64,000 bases of DNA, taken from contig DAIDBD010000127.1 in the NCBI GenBank assembly GCA_027310305.1, positions 34,208-98,207 of the forward strand, given 5' to 3'. The notes below the pieces were generated by a model. That model made no database searches. It had not been told where the DNA came from and saw nothing but the letters and a program-made list of their open reading frames with translations. This DNA comes from Herminiimonas sp. (GTDB lineage Bacteria > Pseudomonadota > Gammaproteobacteria > Burkholderiales > Burkholderiaceae_D). Positions 1 through 11,528 of this stretch are shown here, in pieces; the stretch's first letter is position 1; every line of letters begins with the position of its first letter. Made by a program: the position numbers and the translations under genes.

Positions 1-2
1 AG

Positions 3-338
3 CGCGTGCAGTCTTTCGATGGCGCGCCCACCATTCTGGAAGAACTTTGGCTACCGGGTGCGATATTCAAGGGTTTGACGGCGGAGCGCCTGATTGAATA
101 CAAGGGGCCGATGTACGGCTTGTTTGAAACCGAATTTGCGACCCACATGATTCGTGCCGCCGAAAGAATCCGTGCGATCGGCGCCAATCAGGACGTGGCG
201 GAATTGCTGGCGGTGGCGCTCAATACCCCGCTGTTAAGCGTGGAACGGATTTCCTATACTTACGGCGATAAGCCGGTTGAGGTAAGGCGAGGCTTGTATC
301 TCACCGATCGCCATCATTATCAGAACGAATTAAGCTGA
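3..338 (+). CDS. GntR-family transcriptional regulator, C-terminal part (gene cut by window edge)
   Basis: About 111 residues of a protein that begins before the window. The sequence (LPGAIFKGLTAERL..., then PLLSVERISYTYGDKPVEVRRGLYLTDRHHYQNELS) matches the UTRA ligand-binding domain found at the C terminus of HutC-type GntR regulators, including the usual ending in which an effector-domain strand (VEVRRGLY) precedes an RHHY-like segment. The winged-helix DNA-binding half is outside the window. It lies 139 bases upstream of sdhC on the same strand; in many Burkholderiales a GntR gene sits at this position, so control of the sdh operon is a reasonable inference, not shown here. An in-frame GTG at position 6 is not a plausible start because the domain is already in progress. 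Confidence 0.85.
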   Translation, partial: RVQSFDGAPTILEELWLPGAIFKGLTAERLIEYKGPMYGLFETEFATHMIRAAERIRAIGANQDVAELLAVALNTPLLSVERISYTYGDKPVEVRRGLYLTDRHHYQNELS

Positions 339-395
339 TTAATCATCCGGCAAGTTAAGGCAGGCAAGTCATTTTGGCTTGACGAGCAGGTATTT

Positions 396-410
396 TTCCG
401 CGAAGCGGAA
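396..410. promoter_or_regulatory. Inverted repeat upstream of sdhC
   Basis: TTCCGC and GCGGAA form perfect 6-base arms around GAA, about 70 bases upstream of the sdhC start. No run of T follows, so it is not a convincing terminator for the preceding regulator gene. It may be an operator in the sdh promoter region, but I could not place clear -35/-10 boxes around it. Confidence 0.3.
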
Positions 411-477
411 TAACTATTGGTGTGCTGCACAAAAATAAGCGAAAATTACAGGATTATTACGCTAGGAGAGGTCTTGT

Positions 478-888
478 ATGTCAGAAGCCGTAAAAAAAAA
501 TCGGCCGCAATTTGGCGTCATGCGATTTGCAGATGTTGGTAAATACCGATTGCCGCTGGCGGGCGTCGTTTCATTCCTGCACCGCGTAAGCGGCGCGCTG
601 ATGTTCGTACTGTTGCCATTTGTCTTGTACATGCTGGACCAAAGTCTGCTGTCGGAAATTTCGTTTGAATATTTCAAGGGTTTCACGTCGCACTGGTTCG
701 TCAAGCTGGTGCTTCTTGCGCTTGCCTGGGCTTATCTGCAGCATTTTTGCGCAGGCATCCGCCATCTGATCATGGACCTTCATATCGGCCTGGAGAAAGA
801 TAGTGCGCGCCAATCGGCCGCCGGCGTTCTGGCCGTCAGCCTGATCTTGACGGCATTGGTTGCATTGAAATTGTTCGGAGTTTTTTAA
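478..888 (+). CDS. sdhC: Succinate dehydrogenase cytochrome b556 subunit
   Basis: Membrane anchor of complex II, 136 residues with three hydrophobic helices (roughly 27-50, 73-95, 112-134). The SFLHRVSG motif (32-39) is the family signature at the quinone site, and His89 in HFCAGIRHLIMD aligns with the axial haem b ligand of E. coli SdhC. A good Shine-Dalgarno (AGGAGAG, 463-469) sits 8 bases before the ATG. The sdhD start codon follows the stop codon directly, so the two are translationally linked. With sdhD it anchors SdhAB to the cytoplasmic membrane and passes electrons to ubiquinone. Confidence 0.97.
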   Translation: MSEAVKKNRPQFGVMRFADVGKYRLPLAGVVSFLHRVSGALMFVLLPFVLYMLDQSLLSEISFEYFKGFTSHWFVKLVLLALAWAYLQHFCAGIRHLIMDLHIGLEKDSARQSAAGVLAVSLILTALVALKLFGVF

Positions 889-1260
889 ATGGCAAATAAA
901 AATAACAATATAGGACCGAAGCGCCTGGTTGTCGGCGCGCATTACGGACTGAAGGACTGGTTGGCACAACGGATCACCGCGGTAGTAATGGCGCTTTACA
1001 CCGTTATTCTTCTGGCTGCATTCTTGACGGGCAATAATTTCAGCTATGAAGGCTGGGCCGGCATGTTTGCACGACAATGGTTCAAGATTGCAACCTTCAT
1101 TACGTTCCTTGCATTGTTCTACCACGCCTGGGTCGGCATGCGCGATATCCTGATGGATTACGTCAAACCGGTCGGCATAAAGCTGACATTGCAAGTGGCC
1201 ACCCTGCTGTGGCTGATCGGATGTGCCGGATATGCGGCGCAGATTCTCTGGAGAGCGTAA
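889..1260 (+). CDS. sdhD: Succinate dehydrogenase hydrophobic membrane anchor subunit
   Basis: 123 residues, three transmembrane helices (about 27-47, 66-88, 97-119). The segment FYHAWVGMRDILMDY carries His79, the second haem b ligand, and Tyr91 of the quinone site, both at the positions known from E. coli SdhD. The ATG follows the sdhC stop codon with no gap, and the sdhA GTG begins 2 bases after the sdhD stop. This is the second membrane subunit of complex II. No abnormality seen. Confidence 0.97.
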   Translation: MANKNNNIGPKRLVVGAHYGLKDWLAQRITAVVMALYTVILLAAFLTGNNFSYEGWAGMFARQWFKIATFITFLALFYHAWVGMRDILMDYVKPVGIKLTLQVATLLWLIGCAGYAAQILWRA

Positions 1261-1262
1261 TC

Positions 1263-3041
<1,779 letters not shown>

Positions 3042-3131
3042 TTCGTCCTTAAAATGTTGGAAACAGATACTTCGCCGTGCGGCAGCGCCTCACAACCTCT
3101 GTTCCGCAATTCTTGATACCAAGGTCAGCAC

Positions 3132-3842
3132 ATGCCCCGTACTTTAAAGTTTCAAATCTATCGCTATGATCCGGACAAGGACGCCAAGCCTTACATGCAG
3201 GACCTGACGGTGGAACTGCAGGATACCGACAAGATGCTGCTCGACGCATTGCAGCGGATCAAGGCCGATGTCGATGATTCGCTCGCGCTGCGCCGTTCCT
3301 GCCGCGAAGGCGTGTGCGGTTCCGATGCGATGAATATCAATGGCAAGAATGGATTGGCATGCACCACCAATCTGAATGAATTGACCCAGCCGATCGTATT
3401 GCGTCCATTACCCGGCTTGCCGGTGATTCGCGACCTGATCGTCGACATGACGAATTTCTTCAAGCAGTATCATTCGATCAAGCCGTTCCTGATCAACAGT
3501 ACGATTCCGCCGGAGAAAGAGCGTTTGCAGATGCCGGCCGAGCGCGAAGAACTGGATGGTCTGTACGAATGCATACTGTGCGCATGCTGTTCCACGTCGT
3601 GTCCGTCGTTCTGGTGGAATCCGGACAAGTTTGTCGGTCCGGCAGGATTGCTGCAAGCTTACCGTTTTATTGCAGACAGTCGCGACGAGGCAACCGGCGA
3701 GCGTCTGGATGATCTGGAAGATCCATATAGGTTGTTTCGCTGCCATTCGATCATGAATTGCGTCGACGTTTGTCCGAAGGGTTTGAACCCGAACAAGGCG
3801 ATCGGAAAAATCAAGGAACTGATGGTGCGCCGCGCAGTGTAA
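3132..3842 (+). CDS. sdhB: Succinate dehydrogenase iron-sulfur subunit
   Basis: 236 residues. The plant-type [2Fe-2S] site is [10 protein letters not shown]...NGKNGLAC (Cys57, Cys62, Asp65, Cys77), with Asp in the third position as in E. coli. [12 protein letters not shown] (147-158) and the later [17 protein letters not shown] supply the ligands for the [4Fe-4S] and [3Fe-4S] centres. It carries electrons from SdhA FAD to the membrane quinone site. It lies 90 bases after sdhA, with AAGG (3121-3124) as a modest ribosome-binding site, and completes the sdhCDAB operon. Confidence 0.97.
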   Translation: MPRTLKFQIYRYDPDKDAKPYMQDLTVELQDTDKMLLDALQRIKADVDDSLALRRSCREGVCGSDAMNINGKNGLACTTNLNELTQPIVLRPLPGLPVIRDLIVDMTNFFKQYHSIKPFLINSTIPPEKERLQMPAEREELDGLYECILCACCSTSCPSFWWNPDKFVGPAGLLQAYRFIADSRDEATGERLDDLEDPYRLFRCHSIMNCVDVCPKGLNPNKAIGKIKELMVRRAV

Positions 3843-3862
3843 AGCAAGCGCAACTTGCTTTC
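3842..3862 (+). other. Hairpin directly after sdhB
   Basis: AAAGCAAG and CTTGCTTT form a perfect 8-base stem around CGCAA, starting at the last base of the sdhB stop codon. It is followed by TTTCGCC rather than a long T run, so it may stabilise or delimit the sdhCDAB message, or attenuate read-through into sdhE, rather than stop transcription fully. Confidence 0.45.
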
Positions 3863-3933
3863 GCCTTATTTCATGCGGCTTTCAAAGCGATAATATTCTG
3901 AAGGCCTCGTTCAATAAAAATGAATGAAAATCC

Positions 3934-4203
3934 ATGTCCATCAATCATCAAGCTGATCCGGCAAACCGCGCCCGCCTGCGCTGGCGCAGTCGCCGCGGCT
4001 TGTTGGAAAACGATTTAATATTGACGCGGTTTTTGGATGCACATGAATCAAGCTTGACCGATGAAGAAGTCGATGCGTTTTCCCGGCTGATGGAATTATC
4101 GGATAACGAATTGATGGGTTTGCTGCTGGCGCAGAAAGAACCGCAAGACGAGACAGATCTACCGCAGGTTCGCGCGCTTTTAATCCGGCTCTGCAAAGCT
4201 TGA
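3934..4203 (+). CDS. sdhE: FAD assembly factor SdhE
   Basis: 89 residues of the SdhE/YgfY/Sdh5 family. The diagnostic RGxxE motif is present as RRGLLEND (about residues 20-27) after a basic WRSR segment, followed by LTRFLD and the helical region SLTDEEVDAFSRLMELSDNELMGLL. It promotes covalent attachment of FAD to SdhA (and fumarate reductase where present) in the cytoplasm. Its place between sdhB and gltA is the usual betaproteobacterial arrangement. The C-terminal acidic stretch QDETDLP is typical of the family. Confidence 0.95.
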   Translation: MSINHQADPANRARLRWRSRRGLLENDLILTRFLDAHESSLTDEEVDAFSRLMELSDNELMGLLLAQKEPQDETDLPQVRALLIRLCKA

Positions 4204-4285
4204 TTCAAGTTATTAAATTTTTTTTGTTTTTGCAGCGCCAGCTTTATTTTATTTATCGACTCACCGCTCACTAGAAGGAAGAGCC

Positions 4286-5590
4286 ATGACCAACTCTGAT
4301 ACCAAAGCCACGCTGTCGTTTTCCGACGGTTCTCCCTCGCTCGAATTCCCGATTTACAAGGGTACGGTCGGACCGGATGTCATTGACATCCGCAAACTGT
4401 ACGGCGCGACCGGCAAGTTTACTTACGATCCGGGCTTCATGTCCACCGCCGCCTGCAATTCGTCGATCACTTATATCGATGGCGACAAAGGCGAGTTGCT
4501 TTATCGCGGCTATCCGATCGAACAGTTGGCGGTGAATTGCGATTTCCTTGAGACCTGCTATCTGCTGCTCAATGGCGAATTGCCGAATGCGGCGCAAAAA
4601 ACAGAATTCGTCAACACCGTGACCAAGCACACGATGGTGCATGAGCAGATGCAATTCTTCTTCCGCGGTTTCCGTCGCGACGCGCATCCGATGTCGGTTC
4701 TGGTCGGCACGGTCGGCGCACTGGCATCGTTCTATCACGACTCTCTCGACATCAACGATCCGCATCATCGCGAAGTTTCCGCGATCCGCCTGATCGCCAA
4801 GATGCCGACGCTGGTTGCGATGGCCTACAAATATTCAGTTGGCCAGCCGTTCGTCTATCCGCGCAACGACTTGTCTTACAGCGCCAATTTCATGCGCATG
4901 ATGTTCTCCACTCCATGCGAGGAATACAAGGTCAATGATGTGCTGGTGCGCGCGCTCGATCGGATTCTGATTCTGCATGCGGATCATGAGCAGAATGCAT
5001 CGACCTCGACAGTGCGGCTGGCGGGTTCGAGCGGCGCCAATCCGTTTGCGTGTATCGCTGCGGGCATCGCTTGCTTGTGGGGACCGGCGCATGGCGGTGC
5101 TAATGAGGCGGCGCTGAACATGCTCAAGGAAATCGGCTCGGTCGACAAGATCGGCGAATTCGTCAAGCAGGTCAAGGACAAGAATTCCGGCGTCAAGCTG
5201 ATGGGCTTCGGTCATCGCGTCTACAAGAACTACGATCCGCGCGCCAAGCTGATGCGCGAAACCTGCTATGAAGTGTTGAACGAACTGGGACTCGAAAACG
5301 ATCCGCTGTTCAAGCTGGCGATGGCGCTTGAAAAAGTGGCCCTTGAAGATGATTACTTCGTCTCCCGCAAACTTTATCCGAACGTCGATTTCTATTCCGG
5401 TATCGTGCAATCCGCGCTGGGTATTCCGGTTTCGCTGTTTACCGGAATCTTTGCGATGGCCCGTACCGTCGGCTGGATCGCGCAATGGAACGAAATGATT
5501 TCCGATCCCGAGCAGAAAATCGGTCGTCCCCGTCAACTTTTCATCGGTTCGCCGACGCGCGAAGTTCCGCCGATGTCGACACGCGGTTGA
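4286..5590 (+). CDS. gltA: Citrate synthase (type II, hexameric, NADH-sensitive class)
   Basis: 434 residues. The catalytic triad is His269 in HGGANEAA, His310 in [14 protein letters not shown] and Asp368 in [16 protein letters not shown] (231-240) is also intact. The N-terminal beta domain (about 1-60, including the [22 protein letters not shown] region) marks the large Gram-negative type II enzyme, which is regulated by NADH in relatives. AGAAGGAAG (4274-4282) is a strong ribosome-binding site. The 82-base gap from sdhE contains a T-rich stretch (4217-4230) but no certain promoter. It condenses oxaloacetate with acetyl-CoA and is followed by an intrinsic terminator, so it ends this transcription unit. 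Confidence 0.98.
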   Translation: MTNSDTKATLSFSDGSPSLEFPIYKGTVGPDVIDIRKLYGATGKFTYDPGFMSTAACNSSITYIDGDKGELLYRGYPIEQLAVNCDFLETCYLLLNGELPNAAQKTEFVNTVTKHTMVHEQMQFFFRGFRRDAHPMSVLVGTVGALASFYHDSLDINDPHHREVSAIRLIAKMPTLVAMAYKYSVGQPFVYPRNDLSYSANFMRMMFSTPCEEYKVNDVLVRALDRILILHADHEQNASTSTVRLAGSSGANPFACIAAGIACLWGPAHGGANEAALNMLKEIGSVDKIGEFVKQVKDKNSGVKLMGFGHRVYKNYDPRAKLMRETCYEVLNELGLENDPLFKLAMALEKVALEDDYFVSRKLYPNVDFYSGIVQSALGIPVSLFTGIFAMARTVGWIAQWNEMISDPEQKIGRPRQLFIGSPTREVPPMSTRG

Positions 5591-5625
5591 TTGATTGAAT
5601 CAAGCAAGGCAAAATCACGAAAAAT

Positions 5626-5655
5626 AAAAAGCGGGCCTTCGAGGCTCGCTTTTTT
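5626..5655 (+). terminator. Intrinsic terminator after gltA
   Basis: AGCGGGCC and GGCTCGCT (one G-U pair) form an 8-base stem around TTCGA, flanked by AAAA on the left and TTTTTT on the right, 40 bases downstream of the gltA stop. The A/T flanks make it potentially active in both directions. Confidence 0.85.
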
Positions 5656-5830
5656 ATTGATTAGCCTTAACCCTGATATGTTATGCTTGAACCCGCAAGT
5701 AACATTTCAGGTCCAGGTCAACGCAGCCCTTCCCCACAACTTGATGTGCAATCCGCTAACCGGTCAGGCCGTGTCGCGGAAGGTTAAATTAACCCGCTAA
5801 TCTCGCGAAACGCGAAGAAAGGTGAGCAAG

Positions 5831-8686
5831 ATGATGCAGCAATATTTCTCCAACTCCTATTTGTTTGGAGGCAACGCTCCGTACGTCGAAGAATTGTACG
5901 AGGCGTACCTCAACAATCCCGGTTCGGTTCCCGATAACTGGCGCGCTTATTTCGATGCGATGCAGCATGTGCCTGCAACCGATGGTTCGAACAAGCCTGA
6001 TGTCGCGCATGCTCCTGTCATTGCCTCGTTCGCCGAGCGCGCCAAACAAGGCCCGATTCGCACCGTTACTGCATCCGCCGATGCCGAAATGGGACGCAAA
6101 CGCGTCGCCGCCACGCAGTTGATCGCCGCATACCGGTATTTGGGCAACAACTGGGCGAATCTGGATCCGCTGCAGCGCCAGGAACGGCCGGCAATTCCGG
6201 AACTGGAACCAAGCTCCTATGGCTTCACCGATGCCGATATGGACATCGTGTTCAACATCAGCAATACCTATTTTGGTGCGGAGACGGCTTCATTGCGCGA
6301 CCTGCTCAATGCATTGCGCGATACATATTGCCGCTCGATCGGTGCGGAATTCATGTACATCAGCGATCCGGCGCAAAAGCGCTGGATACAGGAGCGTCTT
6401 GAATCGGTACGTTCCACACCGAACTTCAGTCCGGAAAAGAAGAAGCATATTCTGGATCGGCTGACCGCCGCGGAAGGTCTGGAACGCTATCTTCATACCA
6501 GGTACGTCGGCCAAAAGCGTTTTTCGCTGGAAGGCGGCGAAAGCTTCATCGCATCGCTGGATGAAACCATTCAGCGCGCCGGCGAAAAGGGCGTGCAGGA
6601 AATCGTCATCGGCATGGCGCATCGCGGCCGCCTCAACGTGCTGGTCAATACGCTTGGAAAAATGCCGCAAGAACTGTTCGCGGAATTCGAAGGCAAGCAC
6701 GGCGACGATTTGCCGGCCGGCGATGTGAAATACCATCAGGGCTTTTCATCCGATATCACAACCGTTGGCGGTCCGGTTCACCTGTCTCTGGCGTTCAATC
6801 CGTCGCATCTCGAAATCGTCAATCCGGTGGTGGAAGGCTCGGTCAAGGCGCGGATGGAGCGCCGCGGCGACAAGGATGGTTCGCAAGTGCTGCCGATCCT
6901 GGTGCATGGCGACGCCGCGTTTGCAGGGCAGGGCGTCGTGATGGAGACGCTCAATCTGGCGCAGACGCGCGGTTACGGCACGGGCGGTACGCTTCACATC
7001 GTCATCAACAACCAGATCGGTTTCACCACATCCGATCCGCGCGATTCGCGCTCAACGCTGTATTGCTCCGACGTGGTCAAGATGATTGAGGCGCCGGTAT
7101 TGCACGTCAACGGCGATGATCCTGAAGCGGTCGTGTTCGCGACGCAGATCGCGCTCGACTACCGTGTGGAATTCAAGAAAGACATCGTTGTCGATATCAT
7201 CTGTTTCCGCAAGTTGGGTCATAACGAACAGGATACCCCTGCATTGACGCAGCCGTTGATGTATAAAAAAATCGGCCAGCATCCCGGCACGCGCAAACTT
7301 TACGCGGACAAGCTTGCGGCGCAAGGCACGATTCCGGCCGATGGCGGCGATGCAATGGTCAAGGCGTATCGCGATGCGATGGATGCAGGCAAGCACACCG
7401 TCGATCCGGTAATTTCCAACTTCAAGGGAAAATACGCGGTCGACTGGATGCCGTTCCTCAACCGTAAATGGACCGACGCTGCCGATACCGCCGTGCCGAT
7501 GGCGGAACTGAAGCGCCTGGCGGCACGCATTACGATTGTTCCCGAAAACTTCAAGGTGCATTCCCTCGTCGATAAAGTTCTCGGCGACCGGGCGGCGATG
7601 GGGCGCGGCGAATTGAATCTCGATTGGGGCATGGGCGAGCATCTGGCTTATGCATCGCTGGTTTCTTCCGGCTATGCAATCCGCCTCACCGGCCAAGATG
7701 CCGGACGAGGCACATTTACGCATCGCCATGCGGTATTGCACGATCAGAATCGCGAACGCTGGGATGCGGGCAGTTATATTCCGTTGCAAAACGTATCGGA
7801 GCAACAGGCGCCGTTCACCGTGATCGATTCCGTCTTGTCTGAAGAGGCAGTACTCGGATTCGAGTATGGTTACTCTACCGCCGAGCCGAATACCCTGACG
7901 ATCTGGGAAGCGCAGTTCGGCGATTTCGCCAATGGCGCCCAAGTCGTGATCGATCAATTCATCAGTTCGGGCGAAGTCAAATGGGGGCGCGCATCAGGGT
8001 TGGTCATGATGCTGCCGCACGGGTACGAAGGGCAAGGTCCGGAGCATTCATCGGCGCGTCCGGAACGCTTTCTGCAGCTTTGCGCAGACAACAACATGCA
8101 GGTGGTGCAACCGACCACCGCCGCGCAGATTTTCCATCTGTTGCGGCGCCAGATGATTCGCCTGTTCCGCAAGCCGCTCGTGATCATGACGCCGAAATCG
8201 CTGCTGCGTAACAAGGATGCCGGTTCACCGCTATCGGAACTGGCAAAAGGCTCGTTCCAGACGGTAATCGGCGAGGTTGACGACAAGATCGACGCCAAGA
8301 AAATCAAGCGCGTCCTTGCTTGTTCCGGCAAGGTTTACTATGACCTCGTGAATGCGCGCAAGGAGCGCGGACAAGCCGATACGGCAATCATCCGTATCGA
8401 GCAACTCTATCCGTTCCCGCACAAGGCGTTCGCCACGGAATTGAAAAAGTTCCCGAACTTCACGGAGTTGATATGGACGCAAGACGAGCCGCAAAATCAG
8501 GGGCCATGGTTCCAGATTCAGCACAATATTTTTGAAAATCTGGAGGATGGTCAAAAGCTTGCCTATGCCGGACGTCCTGCCAGCGCATCGCCTGCGGTCG
8601 GCTATTACGACAAGCATTACGCGCAGCAAAAAGCGTTGATCGATACCGCGTTTTCCAAGCTCAAAGGTTTTGTCCTTACCAAATAA
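5831..8686 (+). CDS. odhA: 2-oxoglutarate dehydrogenase E1 component
   Basis: 951 residues from this start. E1 (thiamine diphosphate-dependent) subunit, which decarboxylates 2-oxoglutarate and succinylates the lipoyl group of E2. The N-terminal NSYLFGGNAPYVEELYEAYLNNP motif is the E2-binding region typical of OdhA/SucA. Further on are MAHRGRLNVL and GDAAFAGQGVVMETLNL (TPP/active-site region), and the transketolase-like C-terminal half with LPHGYEGQGPEHSSAR. I prefer the ATG at 5831 because AAAGGTG (5818-5824) is then at a proper distance; an in-frame GTG at 5822 overlaps that site. Runs with odhB and lpdA as an operon. Confidence 0.97.
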   Translation: MMQQYFSNSYLFGGNAPYVEELYEAYLNNPGSVPDNWRAYFDAMQHVPATDGSNKPDVAHAPVIASFAERAKQGPIRTVTASADAEMGRKRVAATQLIAAYRYLGNNWANLDPLQRQERPAIPELEPSSYGFTDADMDIVFNISNTYFGAETASLRDLLNALRDTYCRSIGAEFMYISDPAQKRWIQERLESVRSTPNFSPEKKKHILDRLTAAEGLERYLHTRYVGQKRFSLEGGESFIASLDETIQRAGEKGVQEIVIGMAHRGRLNVLVNTLGKMPQELFAEFEGKHGDDLPAGDVKYHQGFSSDITTVGGPVHLSLAFNPSHLEIVNPVVEGSVKARMERRGDKDGSQVLPILVHGDAAFAGQGVVMETLNLAQTRGYGTGGTLHIVINNQIGFTTSDPRDSRSTLYCSDVVKMIEAPVLHVNGDDPEAVVFATQIALDYRVEFKKDIVVDIICFRKLGHNEQDTPALTQPLMYKKIGQHPGTRKLYADKLAAQGTIPADGGDAMVKAYRDAMDAGKHTVDPVISNFKGKYAVDWMPFLNRKWTDAADTAVPMAELKRLAARITIVPENFKVHSLVDKVLGDRAAMGRGELNLDWGMGEHLAYASLVSSGYAIRLTGQDAGRGTFTHRHAVLHDQNRERWDAGSYIPLQNVSEQQAPFTVIDSVLSEEAVLGFEYGYSTAEPNTLTIWEAQFGDFANGAQVVIDQFISSGEVKWGRASGLVMMLPHGYEGQGPEHSSARPERFLQLCADNNMQVVQPTTAAQIFHLLRRQMIRLFRKPLVIMTPKSLLRNKDAGSPLSELAKGSFQTVIGEVDDKIDAKKIKRVLACSGKVYYDLVNARKERGQADTAIIRIEQLYPFPHKAFATELKKFPNFTELIWTQDEPQNQGPWFQIQHNIFENLEDGQKLAYAGRPASASPAVGYYDKHYAQQKALIDTAFSKLKGFVLTK

Positions 8687-8746
8687 AGACCCTGCGGCGA
8701 GCCAGAAGCTGGCGCGTCGTGCGAACAACCCGAAACGGAGAGTTAC

Positions 8747-10009
8747 ATGGCAATTCTTGAAGTCAAAGTTCCGCAATTGTCGGAATCCGTCGCAGAAGCG
8801 ACTTTATTGCAATGGCATAAAAAAGTGGGCGATGCAGTGGCTCGCGATGAAAATCTGATCGATATCGAAACCGACAAGGTCGTGCTGGAATTACCGGCTC
8901 CCGGAGCCGGTGTAGTGACCGAAATCATCAAGAATGATGGAAGCATGGTGGTTGCCGGCGAAGTCATTGCCAGAATCGATACGGAAGCAAAGGCAGGCGC
9001 CGTTGCTCCTGCTCCTGCCGCAGCCGCAAGTGTGGCCAAGGCAGCCGATCCGGTTGCCGCAGCAATTTCGGCGCTGGCTTCGAAGACTGCTGCCGGCATT
9101 GCCATGCCCGCGGCAGCCAAAATGCTCGCTGAAAACAAACTCGCCGCCGATCAGGTTGCAGGTACCGGCAAAGATGGTCGCGTGACCAAGGGCGATGTAA
9201 TCAACATGCTCGACAAAAAGATTGTTCCAGCTGTCGCACCCGCCGCGCCTGCCGCGGCAAAACCTGCTCTGCAGCAGGTTGCCTCGCCGGCTACCCCAGA
9301 CTTGGGCAATCGTCCGGAAGAACGCGTGCCGATGAGCCGTTTGCGGGCACGTATTGCAGAACGCCTAGTGCAATCGCAATCGACCAATGCAATTCTGACG
9401 ACGTTCAATGAAGTCAACATGCTGCCGGTCATGGAGTTGCGCAACAAGTACAAGGACAAGTTCGAAAAAGAGCACGGCGTCAAATTGGGCTTCATGTCGT
9501 TCTTCGTCAAGGCGGCTGTCGCCGCGCTGAAAAAATACCCGGTCATCAACGCATCGGTTGACGGCAACGACATCGTCTATCACGGTTACTTCGATATCGG
9601 CATTGCCGTCGGCTCGCCGCGCGGTCTGGTGGTGCCGATTCTGCGCAACGCGGATCAAATGTCGATTGCCGAGATCGAAAAGAAAATCGGCGAGTTCGGC
9701 GCCAAGGCAAAGGACGGCAAGCTGACGCTGGACGATCTGACCGGCGGCACCTTTTCGATTTCCAATGGCGGCACATTCGGTTCGATGTTGTCCACGCCGA
9801 TCATTAATCCGCCGCAATCCGCAATTCTCGGCGTGCATGCGACCAAGGATCGTGCGGTTGTCGAAAACGGCCAGATCGTGATTCGTCCGATGAATTATCT
9901 CGCGATGTCTTACGACCATCGCATCATCGATGGCCGCGAAGCCGTTTTGGGCTTGGTTGCAATGAAGGAAGCGCTGGAAGATCCGGCCCGCTTGCTGCTG
10001 GACCTGTAA
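8747..10009 (+). CDS. odhB: 2-oxoglutarate dehydrogenase E2, dihydrolipoyllysine succinyltransferase
   Basis: 420 residues. Lipoyl domain at 1-76 with the acceptor Lys44 in [11 protein letters not shown]; an Ala/Pro linker; the peripheral subunit-binding domain about 110-147 ([29 protein letters not shown]); a second linker; and the catalytic domain ending in [13 protein letters not shown] with His391 and Asp395. It transfers the succinyl group to CoA and forms the core of the complex. A CGGAGAG ribosome-binding site lies at 8735-8741. The 60-base gap from odhA holds no terminator. Confidence 0.97.
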   Translation: MAILEVKVPQLSESVAEATLLQWHKKVGDAVARDENLIDIETDKVVLELPAPGAGVVTEIIKNDGSMVVAGEVIARIDTEAKAGAVAPAPAAAASVAKAADPVAAAISALASKTAAGIAMPAAAKMLAENKLAADQVAGTGKDGRVTKGDVINMLDKKIVPAVAPAAPAAAKPALQQVASPATPDLGNRPEERVPMSRLRARIAERLVQSQSTNAILTTFNEVNMLPVMELRNKYKDKFEKEHGVKLGFMSFFVKAAVAALKKYPVINASVDGNDIVYHGYFDIGIAVGSPRGLVVPILRNADQMSIAEIEKKIGEFGAKAKDGKLTLDDLTGGTFSISNGGTFGSMLSTPIINPPQSAILGVHATKDRAVVENGQIVIRPMNYLAMSYDHRIIDGREAVLGLVAMKEALEDPARLLLDL

Positions 10010-10020
10010 ATTGACTGAAC

Positions 10021-10070
10021 AAAAAGACATGGAGTGCGCAGGATAAATCCTTCGCACACGGTGTCTTTTT
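10021..10070 (+). terminator. Long hairpin with T run between odhB and lpdA
   Basis: AAAAAGACA (10021-10029) pairs with TGTCTTTTT (10062-10070); inside this, GTGCG pairs with CGCAC and GGAT with ATCC. The result is a long stem with short internal loops ending in T5. It has the look of an intrinsic terminator but sits inside the odhA-odhB-lpdA unit, so partial termination or RNA processing that sets the E3 level is possible. Confidence 0.6.
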
Positions 10071-10090
10071 GCTTTTAAGGAAGATTGAAA

Positions 10091-11518
10091 ATGTCGAAAA
10101 AATTTGATGTGGTCGTCATCGGCGGCGGCCCCGGCGGTTATATAGCGGCAATTCGTGCTGCGCAATTGGGGTTTTCAACCGCGTGTATCGACGAGTGGAA
10201 CAATGACAAAGGCGGCCCCGCGCCTGGCGGTACCTGTACCAATGTGGGCTGTATTCCATCGAAAGCGTTATTGCAATCGTCCGAGCATTATGAACATGCC
10301 GGCCATGCCTTCGCCGAACACGGCATCGAAGTCAAAGGATTGGGCCTGAATCTCGGCCAGATGCTGTCGCGCAAGGATACCGTCGTCAAGCAGAATAACG
10401 ATGGAATCCTGTATCTGTTCAAGAAAAACAAAGTCACATTTTTCCATGGCCGCGGTTCGTTCGCCAAAGCCGCTGCCGGCGGTTATGAGATCAAGGTGAC
10501 CGGTGCGGCGGAAGAGACGGTTATCGGCAAGCAGATCATCATTGCAACGGGTTCCAATGCACGCGCGCTGCCGGGCGCCGCATTCGATGAAAAACTGATA
10601 CTGTCCAACAGCGGCGCACTGGCGATCGATGGCGTGCCGAAAAAACTGGGCGTGATCGGCGCCGGCGTAATCGGGCTGGAAATGGGCAGCGTCTGGCGTC
10701 GTCTCGGTGCCGAAGTGACCGTACTCGAAGCGCTGCCGGTTTTTCTCGGCGCGATCGACGAGCAAATCGCGAAGGAGGCGCACAAGCTGTTTACCAAACA
10801 GGGCTTGTCTATCCAGCTCGGTATCAAGATTGGCGCCATCACCGCGAACAGCAAAGATGTGACCGTTGAATATGTCGATGACAAGGGTAATGCGCAAAAG
10901 ACCGTGTTCGACAAGCTGATCGTATCGATCGGCCGCATTCCCAATACCACCGGATTGAATGCGGAAGGCATCGGGCTTAAACTCGACGAGCGCGGTTTCG
11001 TTGCGGTCGACGGCGACTGCAAAACCAATCTGCCGGATGTCTGGGCGATAGGCGATGTCGTGCGCGGCCCGATGCTGGCGCACAAAGCGGAAGAAGAGGG
11101 CGTTGCGGTTGCCGAGCGTATTGCCGGCCAGCATGGGCATGTGAACTTCAATACAATTCCCTGGGTCATATATACGTCGCCGGAAATCGCCTGGGTCGGC
11201 AAGACCGAACAGCAATTGAAGGCTGAAGGCGTTGCTTACAAGGTGGGCACTTTTCCTTTTCTGGCCAATGGCCGTGCCCGTGCGCTCGGCAATACGGCAG
11301 GCATGGTGAAGTTTGTGGCCGATGCCAGAAGCGATGAAATACTTGGCGTGCACATCGTCGGTCCGATGGCTTCCGAACTGATTTCGGAAGCAGTGGTCGC
11401 GATGGAATTTCGCGCCTCTGCGGAAGATATCGCGCGCATTTGCCATGCGCATCCTTCTTTATCGGAAGCAACGAAAGAGGCTGCATTGGCAGTCGACAAG
11501 CGATCGCTCAACTTTTAA
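10091..11518 (+). CDS. lpdA: Dihydrolipoyl dehydrogenase (E3)
   Basis: 475 residues. FAD-binding [12 protein letters not shown] at the N terminus, the redox-active disulfide Cys49/Cys54 in [16 protein letters not shown], the NAD-binding [11 protein letters not shown], a second FAD motif [20 protein letters not shown], and the C-terminal His454-Glu459 pair in [13 protein letters not shown]. It reoxidises dihydrolipoamide of the E2 component with NAD. AAGGAAG (10077-10083) precedes the ATG at 10091; an in-frame TTG at 10085 falls against that site and is unlikely. It follows odhB after a hairpin, and the next gene (lipoprotein) begins 10 bases after its stop. Confidence 0.97.
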   Translation: MSKKFDVVVIGGGPGGYIAAIRAAQLGFSTACIDEWNNDKGGPAPGGTCTNVGCIPSKALLQSSEHYEHAGHAFAEHGIEVKGLGLNLGQMLSRKDTVVKQNNDGILYLFKKNKVTFFHGRGSFAKAAAGGYEIKVTGAAEETVIGKQIIIATGSNARALPGAAFDEKLILSNSGALAIDGVPKKLGVIGAGVIGLEMGSVWRRLGAEVTVLEALPVFLGAIDEQIAKEAHKLFTKQGLSIQLGIKIGAITANSKDVTVEYVDDKGNAQKTVFDKLIVSIGRIPNTTGLNAEGIGLKLDERGFVAVDGDCKTNLPDVWAIGDVVRGPMLAHKAEEEGVAVAERIAGQHGHVNFNTIPWVIYTSPEIAWVGKTEQQLKAEGVAYKVGTFPFLANGRARALGNTAGMVKFVADARSDEILGVHIVGPMASELISEAVVAMEFRASAEDIARICHAHPSLSEATKEAALAVDKRSLNF

Positions 11519-11528
11519 GGAGCATGTC

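Noticed and set aside
379..416. Sigma70 promoter upstream of sdhC using TTGACG at 379
   Set aside because: No acceptable -10 box lies 15-19 bases downstream; the nearest AT-rich hexamer is too far away.
1077..1262. Upstream extension of sdhA through sdhD in another frame
   Set aside because: The frame overlaps sdhD completely; the GTG at 1263 has a ribosome-binding site and gives the family length.
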